DNA of 64,000 nucleotides, taken from positions 3,100,001-3,164,000 of the forward strand of contig NZ_CP060790.1 of the NCBI RefSeq assembly GCF_014489595.1, written 5' to 3'. The translations under genes were made by a program, and so were the position numbers. Of the stretch, positions 30,299-39,248 are shown piece by piece (positions within the stretch are counted from its first letter, which is position 1; every line of letters starts with the position of its first letter). Below the pieces are notes generated by a model. The model was given only the letters and a program-made list of their open reading frames with translations. It did not search any database and was not told the DNA's origin. The DNA is from Paenacidovorax monticola (lineage in GTDB: Bacteria > Pseudomonadota > Gammaproteobacteria > Burkholderiales > Burkholderiaceae_C).

Positions 30299-31089
30299 CG
30301 CGCATCGCCTGGCGCCTGCTGCGCGGCCTGCCCGCCTACCTGTGGAGCGGCTGGGGCGCAGCCGCAAGCCTGCTGCTGTTCGCGGCGCTATGGGAGTGGG
30401 GCGCGGGCTTCTATGGCCCGCTGATTCTGCCCGACCCGCTCACCACCTTCGCCACGCTCGCGGCCCTGGTCCGGTCGGGCGCGGCCTGGCCCGAGCTGGC
30501 CGCCACGGCACGGCGCGCGCTCGCGGGCCTGCTGCTCGCAGCCACGGTAGGCAGCGCGCTGGGGCTGCTCGCGGGGCTATCGATGACGGCCGCGATGATG
30601 GCGCGGCCCTGGGTCACGCTGCTGCTGGGCATGCCGCCCATCGCCTGGCTCGTGCTGGCCATGCTGTGGTTCGGCGCGGGCGACGGCACGCCCGTGTTCA
30701 CCGTGTTCGTGGCCTGCCTGCCCGTGGTGTTCATGGGCGCGCTGCAGGGCACGCGCACGCTGGACCACCCCCTGAAGGACATGGCGCGCGCCTACCGCCT
30801 GCCCTGGCGCATGCGGCTGCTGGACGTGTACCTGCCCCACGTGGCGGCCTACCTGTTCCCGGCCTGGATCACGGCGCTGGGCTCGTCATGGAAGGTGGCC
30901 GTGATGGCCGAGCTGCTGGCCACCAGCGACGGCGTGGGCGCCGCGCTCGCGGTGGCGCGCTCGCACCTCGACACCAGCGCCTCACTCGCCTGGATCAGCG
31001 CCGTGGTCGGCAGCCTGCTGGCACTCGAATACGCGCTGCTCGAACCCGTGAAGCGCGAACTCGAGCGCTGGCGCGGCGCCGGCACCTGA
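30295..31089 (+). CDS. ABC transporter permease (SsuC/TauC-like)
   Basis: A 264-aa membrane protein with six helices of the BPD_transp_1 family. Visible blocks are ATARRALAGLLLAATVGSALGLL, MPPIAWLVLAMLWFG and the cytoplasmic coupling loop MARAYRLPWRMRLLDVYLPH. It starts with GTG overlapping the previous stop (GTGA), so translation is coupled. It forms the channel with the ATPase encoded 22 bases downstream. Substrate specificity is set by the receptor gene and is unknown. Confidence 0.9.
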   Translation: MTRIAWRLLRGLPAYLWSGWGAAASLLLFAALWEWGAGFYGPLILPDPLTTFATLAALVRSGAAWPELAATARRALAGLLLAATVGSALGLLAGLSMTAAMMARPWVTLLLGMPPIAWLVLAMLWFGAGDGTPVFTVFVACLPVVFMGALQGTRTLDHPLKDMARAYRLPWRMRLLDVYLPHVAAYLFPAWITALGSSWKVAVMAELLATSDGVGAALAVARSHLDTSASLAWISAVVGSLLALEYALLEPVKRELERWRGAGT

Positions 31090-31111
31090 CGACCTCTCAC
31101 CAAACGAACCC

Positions 31112-31900
31112 ATGGACACTGCCTCCCCTCCTCCCGCACTGCGGCTGCGCGGGCTGCGCCACGCCCACGGCCCCAGGCCCGTGCTCGACGGCATCGACCT
31201 GGACCTGCCCGCCGGGCACACCGTGGCGCTCGTGGGCCCATCGGGCTGCGGCAAGACGACGCTGCTGCACCTGTGTGCAGGACTGCTCGCGCGCCAGCAG
31301 GGCTTCATCGGCCAGTCTTTCGTACGGCCCGCGGTCATGTTCCAGCAGCCGCGCCTGCTGCCCTGGATGAGCACGCTCGACAACATCGCGCTGGGGCTGA
31401 AAGCGCGGGGAATGGGCCGCGCCGAGCGCCAGCGGCAGGCCACGCGGGCCGCGCTGGACCTGGGCCTGGATGCAGCGGCGCTCGCGCACTTTCCGGCCGA
31501 GCTGTCGGGCGGCATGCAAAGCCGCGCCGCCCTGGCCCGAGCCCTCGTGCTCGCACCCGACCTGCTGCTCATGGACGAGCCCTTCGGTGCGCTCGACGTG
31601 GGGTTGCGCGGCCAGTTGCACCAGCTGCTGCTCGCGCGCCAGGCCACCGAGGGCATGGCCATGCTGCTCATCACGCACGACCTGATGGAGGCCGTTCGCC
31701 TGGCTGACAGCGTGCTCGTGATGGCCGCCGAGCCGGGGCGCATCGTGGCGCGCTACACGCCGCCGGGCGTCGCGCTCGCCCGTGGCGATGCGCTGGTGTA
31801 CCGCTGCACGGCCGGGCTGCTGCGGCAGCCGCCGGTGCGCGCCGCGTTCGGACTTCCCGCCGTTCCGGCCGGAGGCGGGGAGGCAGCCACGCCATGCTGA
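31112..31900 (+). CDS. ABC transporter ATPase (SsuB/TauB-like)
   Basis: A 262-aa ATPase. Walker A is GPSGCGKTTLLH, the Q-loop is FQQPRLLPW, the signature is LSGGMQSRAALARAL, Walker B is LLLMDEPFGALD, and the H-loop is LITHDLMEAV. The family serves nitrate, sulfonate, taurine or thiamine-precursor importers. The last codons overlap the nnrS start, tying nnrS to the importer operon. Confidence 0.93.
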   Translation: MDTASPPPALRLRGLRHAHGPRPVLDGIDLDLPAGHTVALVGPSGCGKTTLLHLCAGLLARQQGFIGQSFVRPAVMFQQPRLLPWMSTLDNIALGLKARGMGRAERQRQATRAALDLGLDAAALAHFPAELSGGMQSRAALARALVLAPDLLLMDEPFGALDVGLRGQLHQLLLARQATEGMAMLLITHDLMEAVRLADSVLVMAAEPGRIVARYTPPGVALARGDALVYRCTAGLLRQPPVRAAFGLPAVPAGGGEAATPC

Positions 31901-33105
31901 GCCGCCCACGCGCGATCGGCATGCTACGCGCCACGCACCCGCTCTGGATGTGCGGCATGCGGCCGTTCTTCCTGCTCGCCATGCTCTCGGCACTGGCCCT
32001 GATCGCGCTGTGGAGCGTGGTGCTGGGCGCGGGCATCGCGCCGCCGCGCGTGGCGGGCGGCGCTGTAGTGTGGCATGTGCACGAGATGGTCTTCGGCTTC
32101 GCGTGCGCGGCGGTGGCCGGCTTCGCGCTCACGGCCGTTCCGGAGTTCACGGGCAGCGCAGGCGTCACGCGCGCGCAGCTGCGCGCGCTGGTGCTGCTGT
32201 GGGTGCTGGGGCGGCTGGGCTTCTGGAGCTCGGGCGCCATCGGCATGGCGGGGCTGTGGCTGTCCGCGGCGGCGCACATGGGGCTGCTGCTGGGGCTGGC
32301 AGCACTGCTCGCGCGGCCGCTGTGGGGCCCCGCCGGCCGGGCGCACCTGGCGCTGTGGTGGACGCTGCCCGCGCTGGCCGCTACCGTGGCGGGCTTCCAT
32401 GCCGACGCGCTGCGCGGCCTGCCGGGCCTGCGCTGGCTGCATGCAGCCCTGGGACTGCTGATGCTGCTGATCGTCGTGGCCATGAGCCGCATCTCCATGC
32501 GCATCGTGAACCGCGCCATCGAGGCGACCACACCCGGCGCTCCGCCCTACTTCGCCCGTCCGCCCAGGCGCCACCTGGCGGCGCTGTGCATCGGCCTGTA
32601 CACGCTGGCCGAGTTCATGCAGCCCGGCAGCCGGCTCACGGGCTGGCTGGCCCTGGCGGCGTCGGCGTCGATGCTGCACCTGATGGGCGACTGGCACGTG
32701 GGCCGCGCCCTGCTGCGGCGCTGGCCGCTCATGCTCTATGCCGTGTACACCTGCATGGCGCTGGGCTATGGGCTGCTGGGCTGGTTTCTGCTGGGCGGGG
32801 AGCCGGGCGCCGGCGCGGGCCGGCACCTGCTGACCATGGGCGCCATGAGCCTGGCCGTGTTCGCGGTGATCGCCATCGCGGGGCGCGCGCACTGCGGCCT
32901 GCCGCCCGACACGGGGCCCTGGGTGCCGCTGGGCAGCGCGCTGCTGCTGGCGGCCACGGGCCTGCGCGCGGGCGCCGCATGGCTCGGGGGCGCGAGCTGG
33001 CTGGCGGGGGCGGGCGCCTGCTGGTGCCTGGCCTTCGCGCTGCTGCTGTGGCGCGTGGGGCCGCCGCTCATGCGCGAGCGCCCGGACGGGCGGCAGGGCT
33101 GCTGA
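31894..33105 (+). CDS. nnrS: NnrS family membrane protein
   Basis: A 403-aa protein with about twelve helices and the NnrS blocks HPLWMCGMRPFFLLAMLSAL, WHVHEMVFGFACAAVAGF and MSRISMRIVNRA. NnrS is a heme- and copper-containing membrane protein of denitrifiers that relieves nitrosative stress and is usually under NnrR/Dnr control. Conserved histidines in WHVHEM are candidate metal ligands. Its start overlaps the ATPase gene by seven bases, so it is translated with the importer, and a Dnr-like regulator is encoded at the other end of the locus. Confidence 0.93.
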   Translation: MLSRPRAIGMLRATHPLWMCGMRPFFLLAMLSALALIALWSVVLGAGIAPPRVAGGAVVWHVHEMVFGFACAAVAGFALTAVPEFTGSAGVTRAQLRALVLLWVLGRLGFWSSGAIGMAGLWLSAAAHMGLLLGLAALLARPLWGPAGRAHLALWWTLPALAATVAGFHADALRGLPGLRWLHAALGLLMLLIVVAMSRISMRIVNRAIEATTPGAPPYFARPPRRHLAALCIGLYTLAEFMQPGSRLTGWLALAASASMLHLMGDWHVGRALLRRWPLMLYAVYTCMALGYGLLGWFLLGGEPGAGAGRHLLTMGAMSLAVFAVIAIAGRAHCGLPPDTGPWVPLGSALLLAATGLRAGAAWLGGASWLAGAGACWCLAFALLLWRVGPPLMRERPDGRQGC

Positions 33106-33143
33106 AAGCCCGCCACAATGGCACACCAAGCTTTGGAGGTGCC

Positions 33144-34004
33144 ATGGCCCGTTCCCCGTTCGACATCGGCGACAAATCCCTCGCGGCGCGTTGGCGGCCC
33201 TGGCAGCCGCCGGCTGGCAAGAATGGCCACGCGGTGGCGCTGGAAGATTTCGATCCATCGGCCAAGCCGTTTTCGAGCGGCGACAAGGCCGTGGACAAGG
33301 CCGCCGTGGAAGCGCTGGCCGTGGAGCTGGACGAGCTGCAGAACCTGCTGTACGCCGACCGCCGCTACAAGCTGCTCGTGGTGCTGCAGGGCACCGACAC
33401 CTCGGGCAAGGACGGGACGATCCGCGGCGTGTTCGGGCGCATGAGCGCGCTCGGCGTGAAGGCCGTGGGCTGGAAGGCCCCCACCGAAACCGAGCGCGCG
33501 CACGACTACCTCTGGCGCATCCACCAGCAGGTGCCCGGCGCGGGCGAGATCACGGTGTTCAACCGCAGCCACTACGAGGACGTGCTGGTGCCCGTGGTCA
33601 ACGGCTGGATCACGCCCGAGCAGCAGCGCCAGCGCTTCGCGCACATCAACGATTTCGAGCGCATGCTCTGCGAGACCGGCACCGTGGTCGTGAAGTTCCT
33701 GCTGCACATCGGCAAGGACGAGCAGCGCGAACGCCTGCAGGAGCGGCTGGACGACCCCACCAAGCACTGGAAGTTCGACCAGGGCGACATCGCCGTGCGC
33801 GCGCAGTGGGACGGCTACCAGCAGGCCTATGGCCAGTTGCTGGCCGCCACCCACACCGCATGGGCGCCCTGGACCATCGTGCCCGCCAACTCCAAGACAC
33901 ACCGCAACCTCATGATCGCCACGCTGCTGCGCGAGGTATTGCGCGGCCTGGACCTGCGCTACCCGGCCGGCGATCCGGCACTCGCGGACATCCAGGTCAA
34001 ATAG
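33144..34004 (+). CDS. Polyphosphate kinase 2 family protein
   Basis: Transfers phosphate between polyphosphate and nucleotides. The 286-aa length and start MARSPFDIGDK point to the single-domain PPK2 group known as polyphosphate:nucleotide phosphotransferase (class III-like). Walker A is QGTDTSGKDGT, the lid region contains NRSHYEDVLVP, and Walker B-like residues are in the VVVKFLLHIGKDEQ strand. GGAGG precedes the ATG. It is likely its own transcription unit, 39 bases after nnrS. Whether it makes ATP from AMP or ADP cannot be read from sequence. Confidence 0.92.
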   Translation: MARSPFDIGDKSLAARWRPWQPPAGKNGHAVALEDFDPSAKPFSSGDKAVDKAAVEALAVELDELQNLLYADRRYKLLVVLQGTDTSGKDGTIRGVFGRMSALGVKAVGWKAPTETERAHDYLWRIHQQVPGAGEITVFNRSHYEDVLVPVVNGWITPEQQRQRFAHINDFERMLCETGTVVVKFLLHIGKDEQRERLQERLDDPTKHWKFDQGDIAVRAQWDGYQQAYGQLLAATHTAWAPWTIVPANSKTHRNLMIATLLREVLRGLDLRYPAGDPALADIQVK

Positions 34005-34031
34005 CCCGGATGCCCCCGGCGCCCACCCTGT

Positions 34032-34055
34032 GGGCGCAGGTAGCTATCAAAAAAG
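34032..34055 (+). repeat. Repeat R3, short form
   Basis: Contains GGGCGCAGGTAGCTATCAAAA, almost the same as the copy at 54361. It lies in the 185-bp spacer between the PPK2 gene and gdhA. Confidence 0.65.
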
Positions 34056-34088
34056 CAGCACAGGGACAGACACCGGGGGAAGGCCATG

Positions 34089-34109
34089 GTTATGCATTCG
34101 ATGCATAAC
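34089..34109. promoter_or_regulatory. Perfect ATGCAT inverted repeat upstream of gdhA
   Basis: GTTATGCAT and ATGCATAAC are perfect 9-bp arms around a 3-bp centre, 80 bases before the gdhA start. A related repeat with ATGCAT arms precedes pckG at 60461. No regulator is assigned. Confidence 0.5.
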
Positions 34110-34189
34110 ACTGAAACACACCAGCCTTGGACAGCACGCCCGGGCAGGCATAAGCTTGCCAGCCTGAACTGATTCCACAAGGACATTCC

Positions 34190-35491
34190 ATGTCACACAC
34201 CCCCGGCACCACCCCGGTCCATACCCTGCCCTCCTACCTGCAGGCCGACAACCTCGGCCCCTGGGGCATCTACCTCCAGCAGGTGGATCGCGTCACGCCC
34301 TACCTGGGCTCGCTCGCGCGATGGGTCGAGACCCTCAAGCGCCCCAAAAGGGCGCTGATCGTGGATGTGCCCATCGAACTGGACAACGGCACCATCGCCC
34401 ACTTCGAGGGCTACCGCGTGCAGCACAACACCTCGCGCGGCCCCGGCAAGGGCGGCGTGCGCTTCCACCAGGACGTGACGCTGTCCGAGGTGATGGCCCT
34501 GTCGGCCTGGATGTCGATCAAGAACGCCGCCGTGAACGTGCCCTACGGTGGCGCCAAGGGCGGCATCCGCGTCGATCCGCGCAAGCTCTCGCGCGGCGAG
34601 CTCGAGCGCCTGACCCGCCGCTACACGAGCGAGATCGGCATCATCATCGGCCCGTCGAAGGACATCCCCGCGCCCGACGTGAACACCAACGGCCAGATCA
34701 TGGCCTGGATGATGGACACCTACTCCATGAACGTGGGCAGCACCGCCACCGGCGTGGTCACCGGCAAGCCGGTGGATCTGGGCGGTTCGCTGGGCCGCGT
34801 GGAAGCCACGGGCCGCGGCGTGTTCACGGTGGGTGTGGAGGCCGCCAAGCTCACGGGCCTGTCCATCGAGGGCGCGCGCGTGGCCGTGCAGGGCTTCGGC
34901 AACGTGGGCGGCACGGCCGGCAAGCTGTTCACCGAGGCCGGCGCCAAGGTCGTGGCCGTGCAGGACCACACCGGCACCGTGCACAACGACAAGGGCCTCG
35001 ACGTGCCCGCCCTGCTGGAGCATGTGAAGGAGCATGGCGGCGTGGGCGGCTTCGCGGGCGGCACGAGCATGGCGAACGACGAGTTCTGGGGCGTGGCCTG
35101 CGACATCCTGATCCCCGCCGCGCTGGAAGGCCAGATCACCAAGGACAACGCCGGCCGCATCCAGGCCAAGATGGTGATCGAGGGCGCCAACGGCCCCACG
35201 ACGCCCGAGGCCGACGACATCCTCAACGACAAGGGCGTGCTCGTGCTGCCCGACGTGATCGCCAACGCCGGCGGCGTGACGGTGAGCTACTTCGAGTGGG
35301 TGCAGGACTTCTCGAGCTTCTTCTGGACCGAGGACGAGATCAACGCCCGCCTCGTGCGCATCATGCAGGAGGCCTTCGCGGGCGTGTGGCAGGTGGCGCA
35401 GGAGCACAAGGTGAGCCTGCGCACGGCCACCTTCATCGTGGCCTGCAAGCGCATCCTGCACGCCCGCGAGATGCGCGGCCTGTACCCCTGA
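34190..35491 (+). CDS. gdhA: Glutamate dehydrogenase
   Basis: Interconverts glutamate and 2-oxoglutarate plus ammonia. The 433-aa sequence has the substrate-binding segment [14 protein letters not shown], the catalytic lysine in [15 protein letters not shown], the aspartate in IPAPDVNTN, and the Rossmann motif [14 protein letters not shown]. The length and motifs fit the hexameric Glu/Leu/Phe/Val family of about 420-430 residues. AAGGA lies before the ATG. It can assimilate ammonia released by the amide operon or supply 2-oxoglutarate from glutamate. A palindromic motif upstream and a strong terminator downstream mark a single-gene unit. Confidence 0.95.
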   Translation: MSHTPGTTPVHTLPSYLQADNLGPWGIYLQQVDRVTPYLGSLARWVETLKRPKRALIVDVPIELDNGTIAHFEGYRVQHNTSRGPGKGGVRFHQDVTLSEVMALSAWMSIKNAAVNVPYGGAKGGIRVDPRKLSRGELERLTRRYTSEIGIIIGPSKDIPAPDVNTNGQIMAWMMDTYSMNVGSTATGVVTGKPVDLGGSLGRVEATGRGVFTVGVEAAKLTGLSIEGARVAVQGFGNVGGTAGKLFTEAGAKVVAVQDHTGTVHNDKGLDVPALLEHVKEHGGVGGFAGGTSMANDEFWGVACDILIPAALEGQITKDNAGRIQAKMVIEGANGPTTPEADDILNDKGVLVLPDVIANAGGVTVSYFEWVQDFSSFFWTEDEINARLVRIMQEAFAGVWQVAQEHKVSLRTATFIVACKRILHAREMRGLYP

Positions 35492-35515
35492 TCGCGCGGC
35501 ACCGCTGCAGCAGGG

Positions 35516-35540
35516 AAAGGCGGCCTCGGCCGCCTTTTTT
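35516..35540 (+). terminator. Rho-independent terminator after gdhA
   Basis: AAAGGCGGCC and GGCCGCCTTTTTT form a strong stem followed by a T run. The convergent AraC gene ends at its right edge. Confidence 0.9.
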
Positions 35541-36418
35541 CATGGGGCCCCGGGCGGCTCGGCCGGCATCTGCGCGGCGCGTGGCGCACCCGCTCGCTGG
35601 GCGAAGTACCGCGCCGGCGACTCCCCGAAGGCGCGCCGGAACATGGCGATGAAATTGCTCGGCGTGGCATAGCCCAGCGCGTCCGACACGCGGGCCACGG
35701 ACTCTCCCCGCGCCAGGCTTTCGAGCGCATGCACCAGGCCGGCCTGCTGGCGCCACTGCGCGAAGCTCATGCCCAGCTCGGCCTGGCACAGCCGCGTCAG
35801 GCTGCGCGGCGACAGGCCCGCCCAGGCCGCCCACGCATCGAGGGTGCGCGCATCCCCCGGCGCCTGCAGCACCGCGTGGGCGATGCGCAGCAGGCGCCGG
35901 TCGCTCGGCATCGGCAGGTGCAGCGGCTCGTGCGGAGCACCCCGCAGTTCATCGAGCAGCACGGCGCTCAGGCGCCGCTGCGCGGGCGTCAGCACGTCCT
36001 GCCCGCTCCAGGCCACGGCGCGACGCACCAGCGCGCGCATCAGCTCGCTCACGCCCACGACGCAGGGCTCCTTGGGCAGGGAGCGCGCGGCCTGGGGCGC
36101 CACCAGCACGTTCCAGCCGCTCATCACGCCGCTGATGCTGGCCATGTGCGGCAGGCCGGGCGGCACCCAGCCCGCACGGTGCGGCGGCAGCAGCCACGAC
36201 CCCCGCCGGGTGCGCACATGCACCAGGCCGTTCTCGATGCAGAAGATCTGGCCCCTGAGGTGCTGGTGCCACCCGGTCTCGCGCGTGCCCAGCTGGAATT
36301 CGCTGTCGGCCTTCTCGCTGCCCCAGACCGCGATCAGCGGCGGGCCATCCGCCCGCTCGCTGAGGTCGAGCAGCGCCAAGTTGGGCGATACCGGAGAAGA
36401 AGCGGAAATTGACGGCAT
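35540..36418 (-). CDS. AraC family transcriptional regulator
   Basis: A 292-aa regulator with an N-terminal cupin-like sensor domain (ETGWHQHLRGQIFCIENGLVH in parts, GWVPPGLPH) and a C-terminal pair of AraC helix-turn-helices (LDAWAAWAGLSPRSLTRLCQ and VARVSDALGYATPSNFIAMF with FRRAFG). It is divergent from a DHA2-type efflux pump 92 bases away and probably controls it. It shows the layout of regulators that respond to small hydrophobic drugs or acids. The inducer is unknown. Confidence 0.9.
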   Translation of the reverse strand: MPSISASSPVSPNLALLDLSERADGPPLIAVWGSEKADSEFQLGTRETGWHQHLRGQIFCIENGLVHVRTRRGSWLLPPHRAGWVPPGLPHMASISGVMSGWNVLVAPQAARSLPKEPCVVGVSELMRALVRRAVAWSGQDVLTPAQRRLSAVLLDELRGAPHEPLHLPMPSDRRLLRIAHAVLQAPGDARTLDAWAAWAGLSPRSLTRLCQAELGMSFAQWRQQAGLVHALESLARGESVARVSDALGYATPSNFIAMFRRAFGESPARYFAQRAGAPRAAQMPAEPPGAP

Positions 36419-36510
36419 GTCCGGATTTCATTGTTTTATATCCAAACAACGTTATCAGGTTTCAAGGCCCCGGCGGGACACTGGCCCCTCTCGAACCACT
36501 GGAGCCCGAC

Positions 36511-37930
36511 ATGCGCACTGCCGCACTTCCCATCCCCCTGCTGCGTCCCCACCTGCCCCCTGGCTCATCGTCGCGATGGCCTGCCTCGCCTCGTTCATGG
36601 TGGTGATGGACGGATCGATCGTGAACGTGGCCCTGCCCGCGATGCAGCGCGACCTGCGGCTGTCGCACGAGGCCCAGCAATGGGTGATCGACGCCTACCT
36701 GCTGAGCTTCGGCGGCTGCATGCTGCTGGCAGCCCGCGCGGGCGATCTCTACGGGCGACGGCCGGTGCTGCTGGCCGGCCTGGCCCTCTTCACGCTCGCC
36801 AGCCTCGTGGGCGGCCTGGCACAGGGCGCGGCGGCGCTGCTGGCGGCCCGCGCCGCGCAGGGCATCGGCGCCGCCGTCCTGGCCACCTCGTCCATGACGC
36901 TGGTGATGGCCGCCACGCACCACGACAAGCAGGCGCGCGCCAGCGCGCTGTCGCTGTGGGCGGCGCTGAATTCGGCCGGCTTCGCGCTGGGGGTGGTCAT
37001 CGGCGGCCTGCTGACCGAAGGCGCGGGCTGGCGCTGGGTGATGTTCGTGAATGTGCCGGTCGGGCTGGTGCTGATGGCAGGCACCGCCCTCGGGCTGCTG
37101 GCGCCGCCGGCCCGCGCGCAACGGCCCCCGCTGGACCTGCCCGGCGCGCTGGCGTCCACGCTGGGCAGCGCGGCTCTCGTGTATGGCATCACGCAATCCA
37201 CCGCGCTGGGCTGGGGGTCGCCCCTGGTGCTCGGTGCCCTGGCGGTGGCGTTCGGCGCGCTCGGGCTGTTCCTGGCCGTGGAGCGCCGCAGCGCCCACCC
37301 GCTCGTGCGGCTGAGCATCTTCCAGCTGCCCGGCCTGGGCGCCGGCAACCTGCTGATGCTGTGCCTGGGCGGGCTGCTCGCGGCGTCGATCTACCTGATC
37401 TCCACCACCCTGCAGCAGGTCGCAGGCTACAGCGCCAGCGCCACGGGCCTGGCCATGCTGCCGATGGGCTGCGCCCTTGCGGCGGTGCGGATGCTGTTCA
37501 CCCGCGCCATGGCCGCCGGCACCGCCCGGCAGCTGCCGCTGTGGGGATCGCTGCTGGCCGCGGCGGGCTGGTGTGGCTGGGCCTGCTGCCCCCGCAGCCG
37601 GACTTCGTGCGGCACGTGTTCGGCCCGACCCTGCTGCTGGGCACGGGGCTGGGCATGGTGATCCTGGCGGCGACCCATGCGGTGACCGCGGGCGTGCCGG
37701 TGCAGGACGCCGGCCTGGCGTCGGGCCTGGCCAACACCGCGCGCCAGCTCGGCGGCGCGGTGGGCGTGGCCGCCCTGGCCACGCTGGCCGGTGCCGTGGC
37801 GCAGGCACAGCCCGCAGCCCACGGAGCGCAGGCCGCCCTGCTGGCGGGCAGCCAGGCCGCGTTCTTCGCGGCAGCGGGCCTGGCCCTGCTGTGCGGGCTG
37901 GTCTCGCTACGCCTCGGGCCGCAGGCCTGA
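36511..37930 (+). CDS. MFS transporter, DHA2 (EmrB/QacA) family, two apparent frameshifts
   Basis: A drug-type exporter of 473 residues after correction, with about 14 helices. Family motifs are VVMDGSIVNVALPAMQRDL, LLAARAGDLYGRRPVLLAG (motif A) and WRWVMFVNVPVG (motif C-like). Two breaks occur. One follows RPHLPP at 36556-36560 (missing C, restoring PWLIVAMACLASF). The other is at 37565-37567 (missing G, restoring GLVWLGLLPPQPDF). Each is a single missing base in a G or C run. It is divergent from an AraC regulator and followed by a small gene 30 bases downstream. The exported compound is unknown. Confidence 0.87.
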
Positions 37931-37960
37931 AAACCCCATCCCATGCCACAGGAGAAAACC

Positions 37961-38371
37961 ATGGTCTTGAACACAAGCGATTTTCTTGTCCACGACGTGT
38001 CGCGCTTTCCGCTGGTGCTGGCCAGGGGCGACGCGCCACCGGGCCATGCGGCGCAGTGGATCCGCGAGATGCAGGCCCTGCTCGCGCATGGCCAGCCCTT
38101 CGTGGTGGTCCATGCCGGGCCGCGGGCGGAGGAAGCCCACGAGGACCGCAAGCAGCGCGGCCTCTGGCTGAAGCAGAACCGGCGGGCCCTGGGCGCCGCC
38201 TGCCGGGCCGTGATCAGCGTGGAGCCGGACGCCGTGCGCCGGGCCGCCCTCGCCGCCCAGTCGGCGCTCGCCCAGAAGGCCTTCGGGGTTCCGATGCACA
38301 CGGCCGCCAGCCTGGAGCAGGCCTGCGCCGACGGCCTGCAGCGGCTGGAGCCACATCAAGGGGCGCGCTGA
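37961..38371 (+). CDS. Hypothetical protein downstream of the MFS pump
   Basis: A 136-aa protein without signal peptide or membrane helices. AGGAG lies seven bases before the ATG, and the gene begins 30 bases after the transporter stop, so it is probably in the same transcript. It has an alternating alpha/beta look (PFVVVHAGPRAEEAHEDRKQ, AVISVEPDAVRR, FGVPMHTAASLEQA), loosely like STAS or SpoIIAA-type folds, but I cannot assign a family. Its last 16 bases overlap the convergent lyase gene. Confidence 0.7.
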   Translation: MVLNTSDFLVHDVSRFPLVLARGDAPPGHAAQWIREMQALLAHGQPFVVVHAGPRAEEAHEDRKQRGLWLKQNRRALGAACRAVISVEPDAVRRAALAAQSALAQKAFGVPMHTAASLEQACADGLQRLEPHQGAR

Positions 38372-39237
38372 GCCGCCCAGGCCTGGCGCTGCAGCGTGCG
38401 CCGCGCCAGGGCCAGCACGGGCGCATCGACCATGCGCCCATCGACCACGCAGACACCGCCGCGCGCAGCCTCGGCGGCCGCGAGCAGGCGTTCGGCGACC
38501 TGCACCTCGTGCGGCGGCGGCGCGAACACCGCGTGCACGGTGGCCAACTGGCGCGGGTGGATGCACAGCTTGCCGCCAAAGCCCAGGCGCAGGCCGCGCT
38601 CGGTGTCGGCCCGCAGGCGCGCGTCGTCGGCCAGGTCCACGCTCACGCCGTCCACGGGCGCGGCCCGCCCCGCGCGGCGCGCGGCAAGCACCAGCGCCAC
38701 GCGCACGGGCTGCAACTCGGCCTCGTCGGCCCCGCAGCGCATGCCCGCATCGACCTGGAAGTCGAGGTGTCCGAACGCCAGGCGCGCCACCTGGGGCGCG
38801 GCCGCGAGCGCGCTGGCCGCATCCAGCCCCGCCACGCTCTCGATGAGCGGCATGAGCGCGCAGCCCGCGCCCAGCGCGCCGGCCAGCTCCGCGAGGCGTG
38901 CCGCCGATTCGGCCTTGGGCACCACCACGCCCGCCAGCCCTTCGCGGGCCAGGGCCTGCGCGGCCTGCAGGTCGTCGGCATGCCAGGGCGTGCCATCGGC
39001 ATTGGTGCGCACCAGCAGCCGCGCGCGCTGCGCCGGCGCCAGCGACGGCCACAGCGCGGCAAGCGCCGCGCGCGCGCCGGGCTTGGCCTGCGGCGCCACG
39101 GCATCTTCCCAGTCGGCGATGACCATGTCGGCACCGCTTGCCAGCGCCTTGGCTACGCGCGCGGGCTGGTCGGCGGGCACGAACAGGAAGGAACAGGCCT
39201 GGCGCAGCGCTTCGGCCGATGGCAGGGAGCGGTCCAC
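38356..39237 (-). CDS. ccl: HpcH/CitE family CoA-ester lyase, citramalyl-CoA lyase candidate
   Basis: Cleaves a malyl-CoA-like ester; in this setting (S)-citramalyl-CoA to acetyl-CoA and pyruvate. The 293-aa protein has CitE blocks: FLFVPADQPARVAKAL, GADMVIADWEDAVAP with metal-binding acids, LVRTNADGTPW, PLIESVAGL, and GGKLCIHPRQ. It starts with GTG shortly after the upstream Bug stop. Its partners (Bug, MmgE/PrpD, class III CoA-transferase, acyl-CoA dehydrogenase, MaoC hydratase) reproduce the PA0878-PA0883 itaconate gene set, so ccl is the best name. A malyl-CoA lyase would be the alternative. Confidence 0.75.
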   Translation of the reverse strand: MDRSLPSAEALRQACSFLFVPADQPARVAKALASGADMVIADWEDAVAPQAKPGARAALAALWPSLAPAQRARLLVRTNADGTPWHADDLQAAQALAREGLAGVVVPKAESAARLAELAGALGAGCALMPLIESVAGLDAASALAAAPQVARLAFGHLDFQVDAGMRCGADEAELQPVRVALVLAARRAGRAAPVDGVSVDLADDARLRADTERGLRLGFGGKLCIHPRQLATVHAVFAPPPHEVQVAERLLAAAEAARGGVCVVDGRMVDAPVLALARRTLQRQAWAAQRAP

Positions 39238-39248
39238 GGCGGCGCCCC

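Noticed and set aside
29240..31900. Nitrate or sulfonate assimilation importer
   Set aside because: The ABC genes resemble those families, but no nitrate reductase or sulfonate monooxygenase is nearby, and a TonB receptor plus nnrS make a different ligand more likely.
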